NCBI GenBank assembly: GCA_016779265.1
Contig: JADHNY010000032.1
Span: forward strand, 1-36,363
Source: Pirellulales bacterium
GTDB taxonomy: Bacteria; Planctomycetota; Planctomycetia; Pirellulales; UBA1268
Length of the DNA stretch: 36,363 nucleotides
Reading direction: 5' to 3'
In this document: piece after piece, positions 7,719 through 16,056 of the stretch
Position numbering within the stretch: the stretch's first letter is position 1
Layout: each line of letters begins with the position of its first letter
Translations under genes and position numbers: made by a program
The notes under the pieces: generated by a model
Told to the model about the DNA's origin: nothing
The model's input: only the letters and a program-made list of their open reading frames with translations
Databases searched by the model: none

Positions 7719-7769
7719 TCTCTAGCCAGCGACGGCATCCATGGAAGCCCCGGCTGCGAGGTCCACCTC

Positions 7770-7801
7770 GTGATACCCAGTGTCTGCTTTGTGATACCCA
7801 G
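7770..7801. repeat. 21-base-spaced direct repeat between dnaB and tsaD
   Basis: GTGATACCCAG occurs at 7770-7780 and 7791-7801, in the 86-base gap between the converging dnaB and tsaD genes. No hairpin followed by a T-run was found here, so termination between the two genes is not explained. Confidence 0.5.
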
Positions 7802-7804
7802 CGT

Positions 7805-8833
7805 TTAACGGCTGCCACGAATCAGTCCCGGCACCACTTCAAGGTCGAGCGAGTCTTGTTCTCCGCGTTCAATCCGCTCCCAGGCGATGGCGCCCATCGC
7901 GGCATTGTCGGTGCAGAGTTCACGGGGCGGCAGCACCAGTTCAAGCCTGGCATCCTTTGCGTAAGCGGTGAGCGTTTCGCGAAGCAGGGTGTTGGCAGTC
8001 ACGCCACCACCGACTGCCACGAGGTCGCAGCCTGTCTGCTCAACCGCAAGCCGCACCTTCGCCATCACGGTGTCGACCGCAGCCTGCTGAAACGAAGCCG
8101 CAAGATCTGCTAGCAGCTGTCCTGTGGGCGGCGGTGTGTCGGCGGCTGCACCTGGCGGTCGCACCTGATACCGCAGCGCGGTCTTGAGGCCACTGAAGCT
8201 CATGTCGAGCGTGTTGCGGTCGCGTGAAAGGGGCCGCGGAAAACGGAAGCGGCGAGAGTCGCCATCCTTGGCGGCCAGTTCAATCGCCGGCCCTCCGGGA
8301 TACCCGAGCCCCAACAGGCTCGACGCCTTGTCGAAGGCTTCACCGATCGCGTCATCGATCGTACCGCCGAGTCGCTCCAGCTCCAGCGGCGAGGTCACAT
8401 GCAGAAGTGAGGTGTGTCCTCCGCTGGCAACGACTCCCACGCAGGGATACCGCATCCGCTCTGGAGCCGCGAGGCGGCATGCGTAGAGATGTGCCGCAAT
8501 GTGGTCGTAGCCAACCAGTGGCCTTTCCATAGCCACGGCGATCATCTTGGCCGCCGAGATCCCCACCAGCAGAGAGCCCACCAAGCCTGGCCGTACCGCC
8601 ACCGCGACAGCCTCAAGGGCATCTCGCGAGACACCCGATCGCTCAATCGCCTCATCGATCACCGGCACGATGCGTTCAACGTGCGCTCGGCTGGCCACTT
8701 CAGGCACCACGCCATGCCAGCGGGCATGCAGCTGCTCCTGACTCGCAACCACACTGGAGAGCACGGCTCGCGACTGAGTCACCACAGCAGCAGCGGTCTC
8801 GTCACAGGTGGTCTCAATGGCAAGAAGAGGCAT
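7805..8833 (-). CDS. tsaD: tRNA N6-adenosine threonylcarbamoyltransferase TsaD
   Basis: Transfers the threonylcarbamoyl group to A37 of tRNAs that read ANN codons, working with TsaB and TsaE. The product is 342 aa from ATG 8833, chosen because the family begins with a short strand and IETTCDETAAAVV; longer in-frame starts up to 8887 give a non-conserved leader. No good ribosome binding site precedes 8833. ASKHA-fold features: ETTCDET (7-13), metal ligands H111 and H115 in YDHIAAH, ASGGHTSLL (136-144), GEAFDKA (164-170), VGGGVTANT and CTDNAAM with the third metal ligand. It is downstream of the DUF1207 gene by 57 bases and converges on dnaB. Confidence 0.95.
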   Translation of the reverse strand: MPLLAIETTCDETAAAVVTQSRAVLSSVVASQEQLHARWHGVVPEVASRAHVERIVPVIDEAIERSGVSRDALEAVAVAVRPGLVGSLLVGISAAKMIAVAMERPLVGYDHIAAHLYACRLAAPERMRYPCVGVVASGGHTSLLHVTSPLELERLGGTIDDAIGEAFDKASSLLGLGYPGGPAIELAAKDGDSRRFRFPRPLSRDRNTLDMSFSGLKTALRYQVRPPGAAADTPPPTGQLLADLAASFQQAAVDTVMAKVRLAVEQTGCDLVAVGGGVTANTLLRETLTAYAKDARLELVLPPRELCTDNAAMGAIAWERIERGEQDSLDLEVVPGLIRGSR

Positions 8834-8890
8834 GCAACGGCAGACAGCAGAGAAACGCAGGCGGCCGATCTCAGACGCAGAGCCCACTGC

Positions 8891-10117
8891 TCAGAAGTCG
8901 TACCACATCCCCACGCCGAAGCGATTCTGGTTGTAGAACACGAACTCGTACTGTGGATCGGAACCATAAAGATACTCGACGCCGATCCGATAGAGCTTCT
9001 CGCTGCGTTTTCCTCGCCAGAACCATCCCGCCTGCACACAGACGTTGCCGCCGTAGTCCAGCTCTTGGCGGAGCATGCTATTGACCGCCAGGAAAGGCTT
9101 CCCATGGCCGCCGGTCGGCTGCGCCTGGAGAAGTTCGGTACCAAACTGAAACTCCCACGGCTGCGAGCCACCAGAGTTGAAAAAGGAGTATCCGACTTCA
9201 CCGTAGAGCCGCATCCAGTCGAGCGGGTACCAGCTGCCACCGAGCACGATCACATCACGGACATAGTTCACCCGTGGAAAATTCGGGTTCTTGATCATGA
9301 ACTCGTCGCCGAGGTGGGCACTGTTGTGGTAGTAGGCGAGTTTTGATTGCCACCGCCCCACCCCGTACACCAACGGAATGCCAAAGCGATAGTCGCCACT
9401 GCGAAAATCACGGTCATCCTCCGGGTCGAGTCTGACAAACGCGGCTCCTTCGATCTGCACCTCAAAGCCCTGAGGATGCAGCACCGTGTCGGAACCGTAA
9501 CGAAGAATGGAGGCCCGTCCGCCGAGGGTGGAATCCCATAGCCAGCCCTCAGTTAGCCCTGGCTCAGTCAGAGAGGGGGACGTGTCGTCGTACCAGACAG
9601 TGCCCAACCGCGGCTCTTTTGGGCCTGCGAGGTAGCTGGTGTAGATCAGATTGTTCGGCATCAGCTGCCAGAACCACTGTCGCGGCGCCCACAGATCATC
9701 CCATTCCTGTGGAAAGCCTGTGGTGACGTGATCGACGCCAACCCATGGCTGCTCGTAGAAATCGTCCTGCCACAGCTCGTAGGGCGCATCGAGAAGGACT
9801 GGCTCGGGGGGCGGCTCAGGTGGCGCTGTCGGCAACGGCTCGATCGTGCTGGTCGCCGCGATCTCACTCGCCGCGGGGAGATCAGGCGAAGACCCCACAG
9901 AATCTTCAACCGGTGGGGAGGGCGCGAGTGCTTCCAACGCCGCAGCCTGTGATGCCATCACAAGAACGATTGTCAGCGCCACCAACGACCGCCAACCGCT
10001 GCACGTTTTCCTCACAGCGGCGACAGGTTGCCTCGGAGTGCCCTGCCACGTACAGCCCGCCTCTGCACCGCAGTCAGGGCAGCAACACCGCGGACAATGA
10101 GGAGAAAACGCTGTCAT
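8891..10117 (-). CDS. DUF1207-like outer-membrane protein with an unusual Cys-rich leader
   Basis: Exported protein, probably an outer-membrane beta-barrel; function unknown. The DUF1207 look comes from SAHLGDEF, the following PRVNYVRDVIVLGGSWY, and RLYGEVGYSFF, plus a C-terminus ending in aromatic FGVGMWYDF. From ATG 10117 (AGGTGA 4 bases before) the protein has 408 aa. Its first 34 residues contain HCPRCCCPDCG and a further Cys, then a hydrophobic segment SLVALTIVLVMASQAAA and a Pro-rich linker. A GTG at 10015 would give a conventional signal peptide beginning with RKTCSGWRS, but its ribosome binding site is poor. Which start is used is open. It heads a two-gene unit with tsaD. Confidence 0.7.
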   Translation of the reverse strand: MTAFSPHCPRCCCPDCGAEAGCTWQGTPRQPVAAVRKTCSGWRSLVALTIVLVMASQAAALEALAPSPPVEDSVGSSPDLPAASEIAATSTIEPLPTAPPEPPPEPVLLDAPYELWQDDFYEQPWVGVDHVTTGFPQEWDDLWAPRQWFWQLMPNNLIYTSYLAGPKEPRLGTVWYDDTSPSLTEPGLTEGWLWDSTLGGRASILRYGSDTVLHPQGFEVQIEGAAFVRLDPEDDRDFRSGDYRFGIPLVYGVGRWQSKLAYYHNSAHLGDEFMIKNPNFPRVNYVRDVIVLGGSWYPLDWMRLYGEVGYSFFNSGGSQPWEFQFGTELLQAQPTGGHGKPFLAVNSMLRQELDYGGNVCVQAGWFWRGKRSEKLYRIGVEYLYGSDPQYEFVFYNQNRFGVGMWYDF

Positions 10118-10391
10118 TATCACCTGGCACCAACGCACGGCGAACTCGCCGCGGATTGTCAAGGATTCATCATGGTGGCAGACTCTAGAGACAAGCCAGT
10201 CCGCGATGTAGGCCAGTTCTTGTGTCGCTTGTGGGCAGCAGAAAGGCTTCCGCGAGGCTCACACCCGGGGAAGCTCGAGCCGAGAAACCAGGCCGTTCGG
10301 CGATTCCAGGAAAGCTGCGCAGCCCGTACAAAAGTCGTCCGCAAACCGCTGGCCTGTGCATGCTGGCGTTCCGTTGTCTCTGGAGATTTTG

Positions 10392-10904
10392 ATGGCAGCC
10401 TCCGATTCGTCCGCCCCCGACGCCTCCCCTCAGGACACGTCGCTGGCCGTCGCCCTTGGTCGCATCCCGAGTGGCCTGTTCCTCGTGATGTGGCGGGACG
10501 GAGACGATGATCGCGTCATGCTTGCCAGCTGGGTGATGCAGGCGGGCTTCGCCCCCCCCGCGATCAGCCTCGGCGTGGAACGCTCGCGTGACGCCCTTCC
10601 GTTTCTTCAGCAGGGGGGACGCTTCGTCCTGCATCTGCTCGGCAGTGAAGATCGCGGCCTGATCGGCCGCTTCGCCAAGCCCGCTTCGCCGGGCAGCGAC
10701 CCCTTCGAAGGCCTGGAAATCACGCGTAGCAACTGCGGGGCGGCCATTCTTGCGGGAGTGGGGAACGTGCTGGCGTGCCGGGCCACCGCGTCCTGCACCG
10801 CCGGTGACCACGAGGTGGTCGTCGCGACTGTTGAAGAGGCGATTCGAGCCGACGGAGCGGTCGACCCCACAGTTCACGTCCGCAAGAACGGACTTCGGTA
10901 TTAG
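10392..10904 (+). CDS. Flavin-reductase-like domain protein
   Basis: Single-domain protein of 170 aa with the FMN-binding split-barrel fold. Typical elements are GRIPSGLFLVM near the start, LASWVMQAGFAPPAISLGVERSRD, GRFVLHLLG, and CRATASCTAGDHEVVVATVEEA near the end, where the conserved GDH sequence stands. Such domains reduce flavins with NAD(P)H or accept electrons in larger redox enzymes; which applies here is unknown. ATG 10392 has GGAG 6 bases upstream. The gene is divergent from the DUF1207 gene across 274 bases in which I see nothing definite. It precedes the ABC transporter by 121 bases, with no evidence of a functional link. Confidence 0.8.
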   Translation: MAASDSSAPDASPQDTSLAVALGRIPSGLFLVMWRDGDDDRVMLASWVMQAGFAPPAISLGVERSRDALPFLQQGGRFVLHLLGSEDRGLIGRFAKPASPGSDPFEGLEITRSNCGAAILAGVGNVLACRATASCTAGDHEVVVATVEEAIRADGAVDPTVHVRKNGLRY

Positions 10905-11025
10905 GCGGCCAGCACTGGACGCCGGCTGCTGGAAACGAAAGACTGTTTGCTTCGCGACCCGTGGATGGCAGCGCTATCAGCGGATTTTTGCGATGAGAAT
11001 GACCCGCTACAGGGAGCACTAACTG

Positions 11026-12147
11026 ATGTCCCGTTTCGCACACACACGGCCTGCCATGTGGCTCGCCGTTCTCGGCATCTGCGTCGCAGCCGTGGGCTGT
11101 GGTCCAAAAGAAGAAGGATCGGAAGCCGGCACAGAGCCGACGACGAAGCGATTTATCTTCCTCACCAACGGTGACGACCCGTTCTGGGACGCATGCAACG
11201 CGGGCCTCCAAGAGGGCGCCAAGCAGTCAGACCTTGCCTCACGCGGTTTGACGGTCGTGATGGAGAAGAACAACGGTACCGCTCAGGGGCAGATCGAAAA
11301 GCTGCGTCAGTTCGGTAGTCAGCGGGATATCGCCGGTGTCGCAATCTCTGTCATTCAGGCAGACAACACGGCCATTGCCGACGAGATGCGAAACCTCGCC
11401 TCGAAGGGTGTGCATGTGATCACTGTCGATGGCGACGTGAATCGTGACACCCTCCGCGATGCCCGCCCCTACTACATCGGCACCGACAATGTCGTCGCTG
11501 GACAGGTGCTCGGCCGAGCGGCAGCGGTGCTTCTGGGCGAGAGAGAACTGCAGGAAGGCGGCTACGTGCAGTTCGCAGGCTTTACCGACAACGACAACGC
11601 CCGGGCCCGCATGAATGGCTTCCAAGAGGCTGTGGGAGAGGGCTTTTCGCAGGTTGACCGGATGAGTGACGCGATGGACCTCTCCAAGGCTCGCGACAAC
11701 GTGCGAGCCTCACTGGTCAACCATCCAGACCTCGTCGCCCTGGTCGGCATCTGGGCATACAACGCGCCAGCAATCGCAGAAGTGGTCGAAGAACGTGGCG
11801 CTCGTGAGCAGACCACCGTCGTTACCTTTGACGCACAGGCGGCTGCAATTGAGTACATGGCCAATGGCGGCATCGATGCGATGGTCGTTCAGAACCCATT
11901 TGAGATGGGCGTGAAGTCCGTGCGTCTTTTGCTGGCCATGCTGGAAGGCGACGACGACACCATCGGAGAGATGTTTCCGAACCCAGAGGCTGCCGACGGT
12001 GACGTGCATACGACCGGTCTGCGAATCATCGTGCCCGAAGAAGGCTCCGTCCTCGGTAGCGACAGCTTCGATCCGGCTCCAGCCGAACGCATGACGCTGC
12101 CGGCGTTCCGCGAATGGCTCGCAACCTACGGACTGACCAGTTCGTGA
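11026..12147 (+). CDS. Sugar ABC transporter substrate-binding lipoprotein (RbsB/LacI-fold type)
   Basis: Captures the substrate outside the cytoplasmic membrane for the permease and ATPase that follow. The 373 aa precursor has a signal peptide (RFAHTRPAMWLAVLGICVAA) and a lipobox ending at the Cys of AVGCG near residue 25. The mature part is a two-lobed periplasmic-binding-protein fold: IFLTNGDDPFWDACNAG, GVAISVIQADNTAIADEMRNLASKGVHVITVDGD, YIGTDNVVAGQVLGRAA, and ALVGIWAYNAPAIAEVV. AGGGAG lies 9 bases before the ATG. This cluster of motifs is typical of carriers for ribose, xylose, galactose, autoinducer-2 or inositol; the sequence alone does not say which. Confidence 0.9.
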   Translation: MSRFAHTRPAMWLAVLGICVAAVGCGPKEEGSEAGTEPTTKRFIFLTNGDDPFWDACNAGLQEGAKQSDLASRGLTVVMEKNNGTAQGQIEKLRQFGSQRDIAGVAISVIQADNTAIADEMRNLASKGVHVITVDGDVNRDTLRDARPYYIGTDNVVAGQVLGRAAAVLLGERELQEGGYVQFAGFTDNDNARARMNGFQEAVGEGFSQVDRMSDAMDLSKARDNVRASLVNHPDLVALVGIWAYNAPAIAEVVEERGAREQTTVVTFDAQAAAIEYMANGGIDAMVVQNPFEMGVKSVRLLLAMLEGDDDTIGEMFPNPEAADGDVHTTGLRIIVPEEGSVLGSDSFDPAPAERMTLPAFREWLATYGLTSS

Positions 12148-12183
12148 TGCAGTCTCCACACGGAACGACGGGGAACGTCTCGC

Positions 12184-13395
12184 ATGTCTGAGAACCACAC
12201 TGCAGGTCGGCGTTGGCCAGCCTGGTCGAGTGAGTGGACGCTGTTGATCGCGGTGGTGGTGGCGGTGATTGCCACGACCGCCATCGATTCGAATCACAGC
12301 TACCTCTATCGGCCGCTCGAGAGCCTGCGTGATATCGCTCGCAACACAGCGTTGCTGGGGATCTTCGCTCTCGGCGCGGCGGTGGTGATCATCGCTGGCG
12401 GGATCGATCTCTCGCTCGGGTCAATGATTGCGTTTTCCGGCATGGTCTGCGCGACCACAATGCTGGCCTTAGCACCCGAAGCGATGATGGCGTCCAAGCC
12501 GGTAGGAGGCTGGGTGGTGGCAGCCGGGATTGGGATGAGCATGCTTGCGGGGCTTGCTGTTGGCACGCTGCATGCGTGGCTGGTGACCTCCATTCGACTG
12601 CCTCCCTTTATCGCGACTCTGGCCACACTGGTTGGGCTTCGGAGTCTGGCTCGGGCCTTGTGCGAGAGCACGACCGCGGCGATCACGCCCTCCAAGAGTG
12701 CGCAGATCTACGTGGCCGACCCCTTTTTCAAAATGCTCCGTGACAATGTCTGGATCTCGGTCGCGGTGTTTGCCTTGCTGGCCATCGTGACGTGGGTGCT
12801 GCTCACTCGAACCATCCTTGGACGGCATCTGCATGCCCTCGGTGGCAATGAGGATGCCGCCCGGCTCGCCGGCATTCGTACAGAAAACGTGAAGTGGTTT
12901 GCCTACTGCTTCTCGGCAGTCACCGCTGCCCTGGCAGGCATCTTTTATGTTGCCAACGAATCGGTGGCAGCGCCTGTCAATCAAGGCCGCGGCCACGAAC
13001 TCAATGCGATCGCTGCAGCGGTGGTCGGAGGCTGTTCCCTCGCGGGTGGCGTCGGCACAGTACCAGGCACGGTGCTCGGCACGATTTTCTTGCGGGTCGT
13101 GATCGATGCGGTCTCCAAGGTGATCAAGACCGGAGCAGACGTCTACGAGGGCCTGATCGTCGGCGTGGTGGTCGTGATTGCGGTTACATTCGGGCAGCTC
13201 GGTCAGCGAGCCGGCTCTCGTCGGCTGCTCCCTGGGCCGCTCGGACTCGCTGCCATTCCCGTGCTTGCCATCTTCTGCGGCGGTACGTTCGGGATGACCT
13301 CCGGCACCACGACCGGCGTTGCCGCGGGTGTGGTCGCCCTGGGATTGCTCGTAGGCCTCCGAGCCTGGGAATCACGTTCGGCTCAGGCGGGGTGA
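12184..13395 (+). CDS. Sugar ABC transporter permease (RbsC type)
   Basis: Integral membrane channel of the ABC importer, 403 aa. Most of the chain is hydrophobic. The family signature is seen in GIFALGAAVVIIAGGIDLSLGSMIAFSG and in the cytoplasmic coupling region GGNEDAARLAGIRTENVKWFAYCFSA followed by GRGHELNAIAAAVVGGCSLAGGVGT. The protein is about 80 residues longer than E. coli RbsC. The extra length is at the C-terminus, where two more hydrophobic segments occur after residue 340. It lies 36 bases after the binding-protein gene and overlaps or abuts the ATPase gene (GTGA at 13392-13395). Confidence 0.9.
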   Translation: MSENHTAGRRWPAWSSEWTLLIAVVVAVIATTAIDSNHSYLYRPLESLRDIARNTALLGIFALGAAVVIIAGGIDLSLGSMIAFSGMVCATTMLALAPEAMMASKPVGGWVVAAGIGMSMLAGLAVGTLHAWLVTSIRLPPFIATLATLVGLRSLARALCESTTAAITPSKSAQIYVADPFFKMLRDNVWISVAVFALLAIVTWVLLTRTILGRHLHALGGNEDAARLAGIRTENVKWFAYCFSAVTAALAGIFYVANESVAAPVNQGRGHELNAIAAAVVGGCSLAGGVGTVPGTVLGTIFLRVVIDAVSKVIKTGADVYEGLIVGVVVVIAVTFGQLGQRAGSRRLLPGPLGLAAIPVLAIFCGGTFGMTSGTTTGVAAGVVALGLLVGLRAWESRSAQAG

Positions 13396-13400
13396 CCACC

Positions 13401-14912
13401 ATGGCCGAGCCCGTCATCTCCATGCAGGGAATCACCAAACGGTTCCCCGGCGTTGTCGCCCTCGACAACGTCAGCCTTGATGTGCTGCCAGGTGAACTCC
13501 TCGCAATCTGCGGAGAGAATGGCGCGGGCAAGAGCACGCTGATGAAAATCCTTTCGGGGGTCTACCAGCCTGATGCTGGCAGCATGACACTCGCTGGAGA
13601 AACGGTCAGGTTTGCCAACACGCGAGCAGCCGAAGAAGCCGGTATTGCGATCATTCATCAGGAGCTCGCCCTGGTCGATGATCTTCCTGTACTCGCCAAT
13701 GTGTTCCTAGGACGTGAACGTCGCAACCGCTTCGGGCTCCTCGATGAACGGTCGATGGCGCGTGAAACTGCCCGTCTCTTGGAGACGCTTGAGTGCGGCG
13801 TGTCACCGAGCGTCCGAACCGGAAGCCTGCGAGTGGGTGACCAGCAGCTGATCGAAATCGCCAAGGCCCTCTCGCTCGATGCCCGCATCCTTGTCATGGA
13901 CGAGCCGACCAGCGCTCTCACAGAGAGTGAGTCGGCCCGTCTGGAACGCGTGATTGCGTCCCTGCTCGCTCGCGGCACAACGATTCTCTACATCTCGCAC
14001 AAGATGGAAGAGGTGTTTCGACTTGCTGACCGCATCACGGTCCTCCGCGACGGCCAGACCGTGCGGACGCTCACGAAAGAGGAGACCAGTCCGCGAGAGA
14101 TCACCTCATTGATGGTCGGCAGAGACATCGACGATGCGTCTGCGATGCCGGCTCGCTCCCCGGCAGAGCCTGTACTGGAGGTGAAGGGGCTCCATCTGCC
14201 GTGGCCTGGGCATGTGCGGGGCTATCGCCTCGATGACGTCTCGCTGCAGCTTCGTCGCGGCGAGGTCCTTGGCGTCGCGGGTTTGATGGGGGCGGGAAGA
14301 ACCGAACTGCTGGAAACCATCTTCGGTGCCTCCGACCCCACCTGGCGTGGTGAGATCCGCCTGCGTGGTCAGTCGGTTCGTTTTGCACATCCCTCGGAAG
14401 CATGTGCCGCAGGCATCGCCATGGTCACTGAAGACCGCAAGCGGCTTGGGCTCTTTCCCGACTTCGATGTAGCGGCCAACGTGAGCCTCTCCTCCCTGGA
14501 GCGTGCCCGACGTGGTGGGCTCGTCAGCCGCAAGGCGGAAGAGGAACTCGTCGCAGAACCGATTCGCGCCACTGGCGTGAAAACCCCAGGACCGCACGCA
14601 GCAATCACGGGCCTCTCTGGAGGCAACCAGCAGAAGTGCATCATTGGCCGCTGGCTTCTGACACAGCCAGAAGTGCTGCTCCTTGACGATCCAACGCGAG
14701 GAATCGACGTAGGAGCGAAGGCCGAACTCTATGCATTAATCGACCGGCTCTGTCGAGAAGGGCTCGGAGTGATCCTCACCTCGAGCGAACTGCCCGAACT
14801 TCTGACCCTTTCTGATCGGGTGATCGTGCTGGCTGAGGGCCGCCTGACGGCAGAGCTTTCTCGGAGCGAAGCAACCGAGCAGCGGATCATGGAAGCGGCC
14901 ACCGGCGGCTGA
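13401..14912 (+). CDS. Sugar ABC transporter ATP-binding protein, two ATPase domains (RbsA type)
   Basis: Energises import; 503 aa with two tandem nucleotide-binding domains. The first has Walker A GENGAGKST (38-46), signature LRVGDQQ, Walker B ILVMDEPTSAL and the switch His in ISHKMEE. The second has the degenerate Walker A GLMGAGRTE usual for this family, signature LSGGNQQK, and Walker B LLLDDPTRGIDVGAK near 430. There the catalytic Glu normally seen after the Walker Asp is Asp. ATG 13401 follows the permease stop by 5 bases. GTG 13392 in the same frame would give a 4-base overlap. Translational coupling is likely either way. Confidence 0.93.
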   Translation: MAEPVISMQGITKRFPGVVALDNVSLDVLPGELLAICGENGAGKSTLMKILSGVYQPDAGSMTLAGETVRFANTRAAEEAGIAIIHQELALVDDLPVLANVFLGRERRNRFGLLDERSMARETARLLETLECGVSPSVRTGSLRVGDQQLIEIAKALSLDARILVMDEPTSALTESESARLERVIASLLARGTTILYISHKMEEVFRLADRITVLRDGQTVRTLTKEETSPREITSLMVGRDIDDASAMPARSPAEPVLEVKGLHLPWPGHVRGYRLDDVSLQLRRGEVLGVAGLMGAGRTELLETIFGASDPTWRGEIRLRGQSVRFAHPSEACAAGIAMVTEDRKRLGLFPDFDVAANVSLSSLERARRGGLVSRKAEEELVAEPIRATGVKTPGPHAAITGLSGGNQQKCIIGRWLLTQPEVLLLDDPTRGIDVGAKAELYALIDRLCREGLGVILTSSELPELLTLSDRVIVLAEGRLTAELSRSEATEQRIMEAATGG

Positions 14913-14975
14913 TGCGACGCTGGAATCAGCGGCAGTGTGCGTCCCTGGACGGGACCTCCGGAGGCTGGCTCGCAG

Positions 14976-16019
14976 CTAGTGTCCAAGATACTTTGCCACC
15001 ACGCTCCGTGCCCGGGCGGGTTCGTTGGTGCCAAACACAATCGTCCGGCCGTCACGGAAGAGGGTCAGGCTGACCCCCGGCTCAACCTCGGCTCGCACCA
15101 TCCATGGCGTTGTTGTCAGATGTTCGCAGCCCTCAAGCGTGCGTGCCACCTGATCCAGATCGATACGGCCATTGCCCGAAGCGCCGATCTGAACGGCGTC
15201 TCGTCCACAGAGAACGGTCGTTGCTCCACCAGAGTGACGACTGAGCCAGGGAGTCTCTCCATCGCGGCAGGTCGGACAGCCTTCCGCAGCCAATGGCGAG
15301 AGATCCACACGACGCCATCGTCCTTCCCAGAGTTCAAAGACCAGCATCCGACCGTCGCAGCGGGCAGCCCGCTCTGCGGGATCCGCTGCGAGAAGTTTGA
15401 TCGCCTCCGCTGCCTGGACTGCTCCAACCACCATAGCCACAGGGCCCATGATGCCTGCCGTCTGGCAGGTGGGGAGTTCACCGGGCGTGGGTGGCTCCGG
15501 CACCACACACCGCAGGCAGGCTGTCGTGCCCGGCAGGATCGTCAGCACCCGTCCCTCAGCTCCGATCGCACCTCCGTAAATCCAGGGCACCTGCTGCCGG
15601 CAGCACCACTCGTTGATCAAGAACCTCGCTTCGAAGTTGTCACTCCCGTCGATCACAAGATCGACATCGCGGAGCAGCTCATCGCAGCTGTCAGCGGTCA
15701 GGTCCTGCACCCGCGGATCGAGTTCCGCCTGTCGATCGATAAGGGCGAGGTGCTCTGCGGCGGCCACCGCCTTGGGAAGCCCCGCGTCGACATCCGCCTC
15801 GGTGAGTAGGAGCTGCCGGGGCAGGTTGGAAACTTCAGCAAGATCCCGATCAATCAGGCGAAGCCTTCGCACGCCGGCGCGTAGCAGAGCGATCGCAGAG
15901 GCGCCTCCAAGTGCGCCCACGCCCACAACGGCGACCCGCGACTCGAGCAGACGCTTCTGCCCACGCTCACCAAGCGGTTCGAAACGCACCTGCCGTGAGT
16001 AACGATCGGCGTCCTGCAT
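14976..16019 (-). CDS. ThiF/MoeB-family adenylyltransferase with a non-rhodanese C-terminal domain
   Basis: E1-like enzyme of 347 aa that would adenylate the C-terminus of a small sulfur-carrier or ubiquitin-like protein. Start ATG 16019 has GGGGA 5 bases upstream and begins just before the family motif RYSRQVRF. Seen: ATP site VVGVGALGGASA (31-42), IDRD (56-59), SNLPRQ (64-69), DGSDNFEARFLIN (124-136), zinc Cys pairs C168/C171 and C248/C251, and a Cys at 185 in the LPTCQTAGIMGP crossover segment. Residues 255-347 are not a rhodanese domain; they contain TTVLCGRDAVQIG and a basic C-terminus. No ThiS, MoaD or ThiG gene lies nearby, so thiamin, molybdopterin or another pathway remains open. It follows the GH2-like gene by 37 bases. 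Confidence 0.85.
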   Translation of the reverse strand: MQDADRYSRQVRFEPLGERGQKRLLESRVAVVGVGALGGASAIALLRAGVRRLRLIDRDLAEVSNLPRQLLLTEADVDAGLPKAVAAAEHLALIDRQAELDPRVQDLTADSCDELLRDVDLVIDGSDNFEARFLINEWCCRQQVPWIYGGAIGAEGRVLTILPGTTACLRCVVPEPPTPGELPTCQTAGIMGPVAMVVGAVQAAEAIKLLAADPAERAARCDGRMLVFELWEGRWRRVDLSPLAAEGCPTCRDGETPWLSRHSGGATTVLCGRDAVQIGASGNGRIDLDQVARTLEGCEHLTTTPWMVRAEVEPGVSLTLFRDGRTIVFGTNEPARARSVVAKYLGH

Positions 16020-16056
16020 CAGTTCCCCATTCTCTCGCTTCACCACCCTCACGCTG

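Noticed and set aside
12894-13400. 169-residue N-terminal extension of the ABC ATPase, overlapping the permease
   Set aside because: Overlaps the conserved end of the permease in another frame and is Arg/Ser-rich; the real start is at 13401 or 13392.
14945-14970. GTCCC/GGGAC and CCTCCGGAGG palindromes between the ABC ATPase and the ThiF-family gene, considered as a bidirectional terminator
   Set aside because: Short stems and no T-run on either strand; not strong enough to call.
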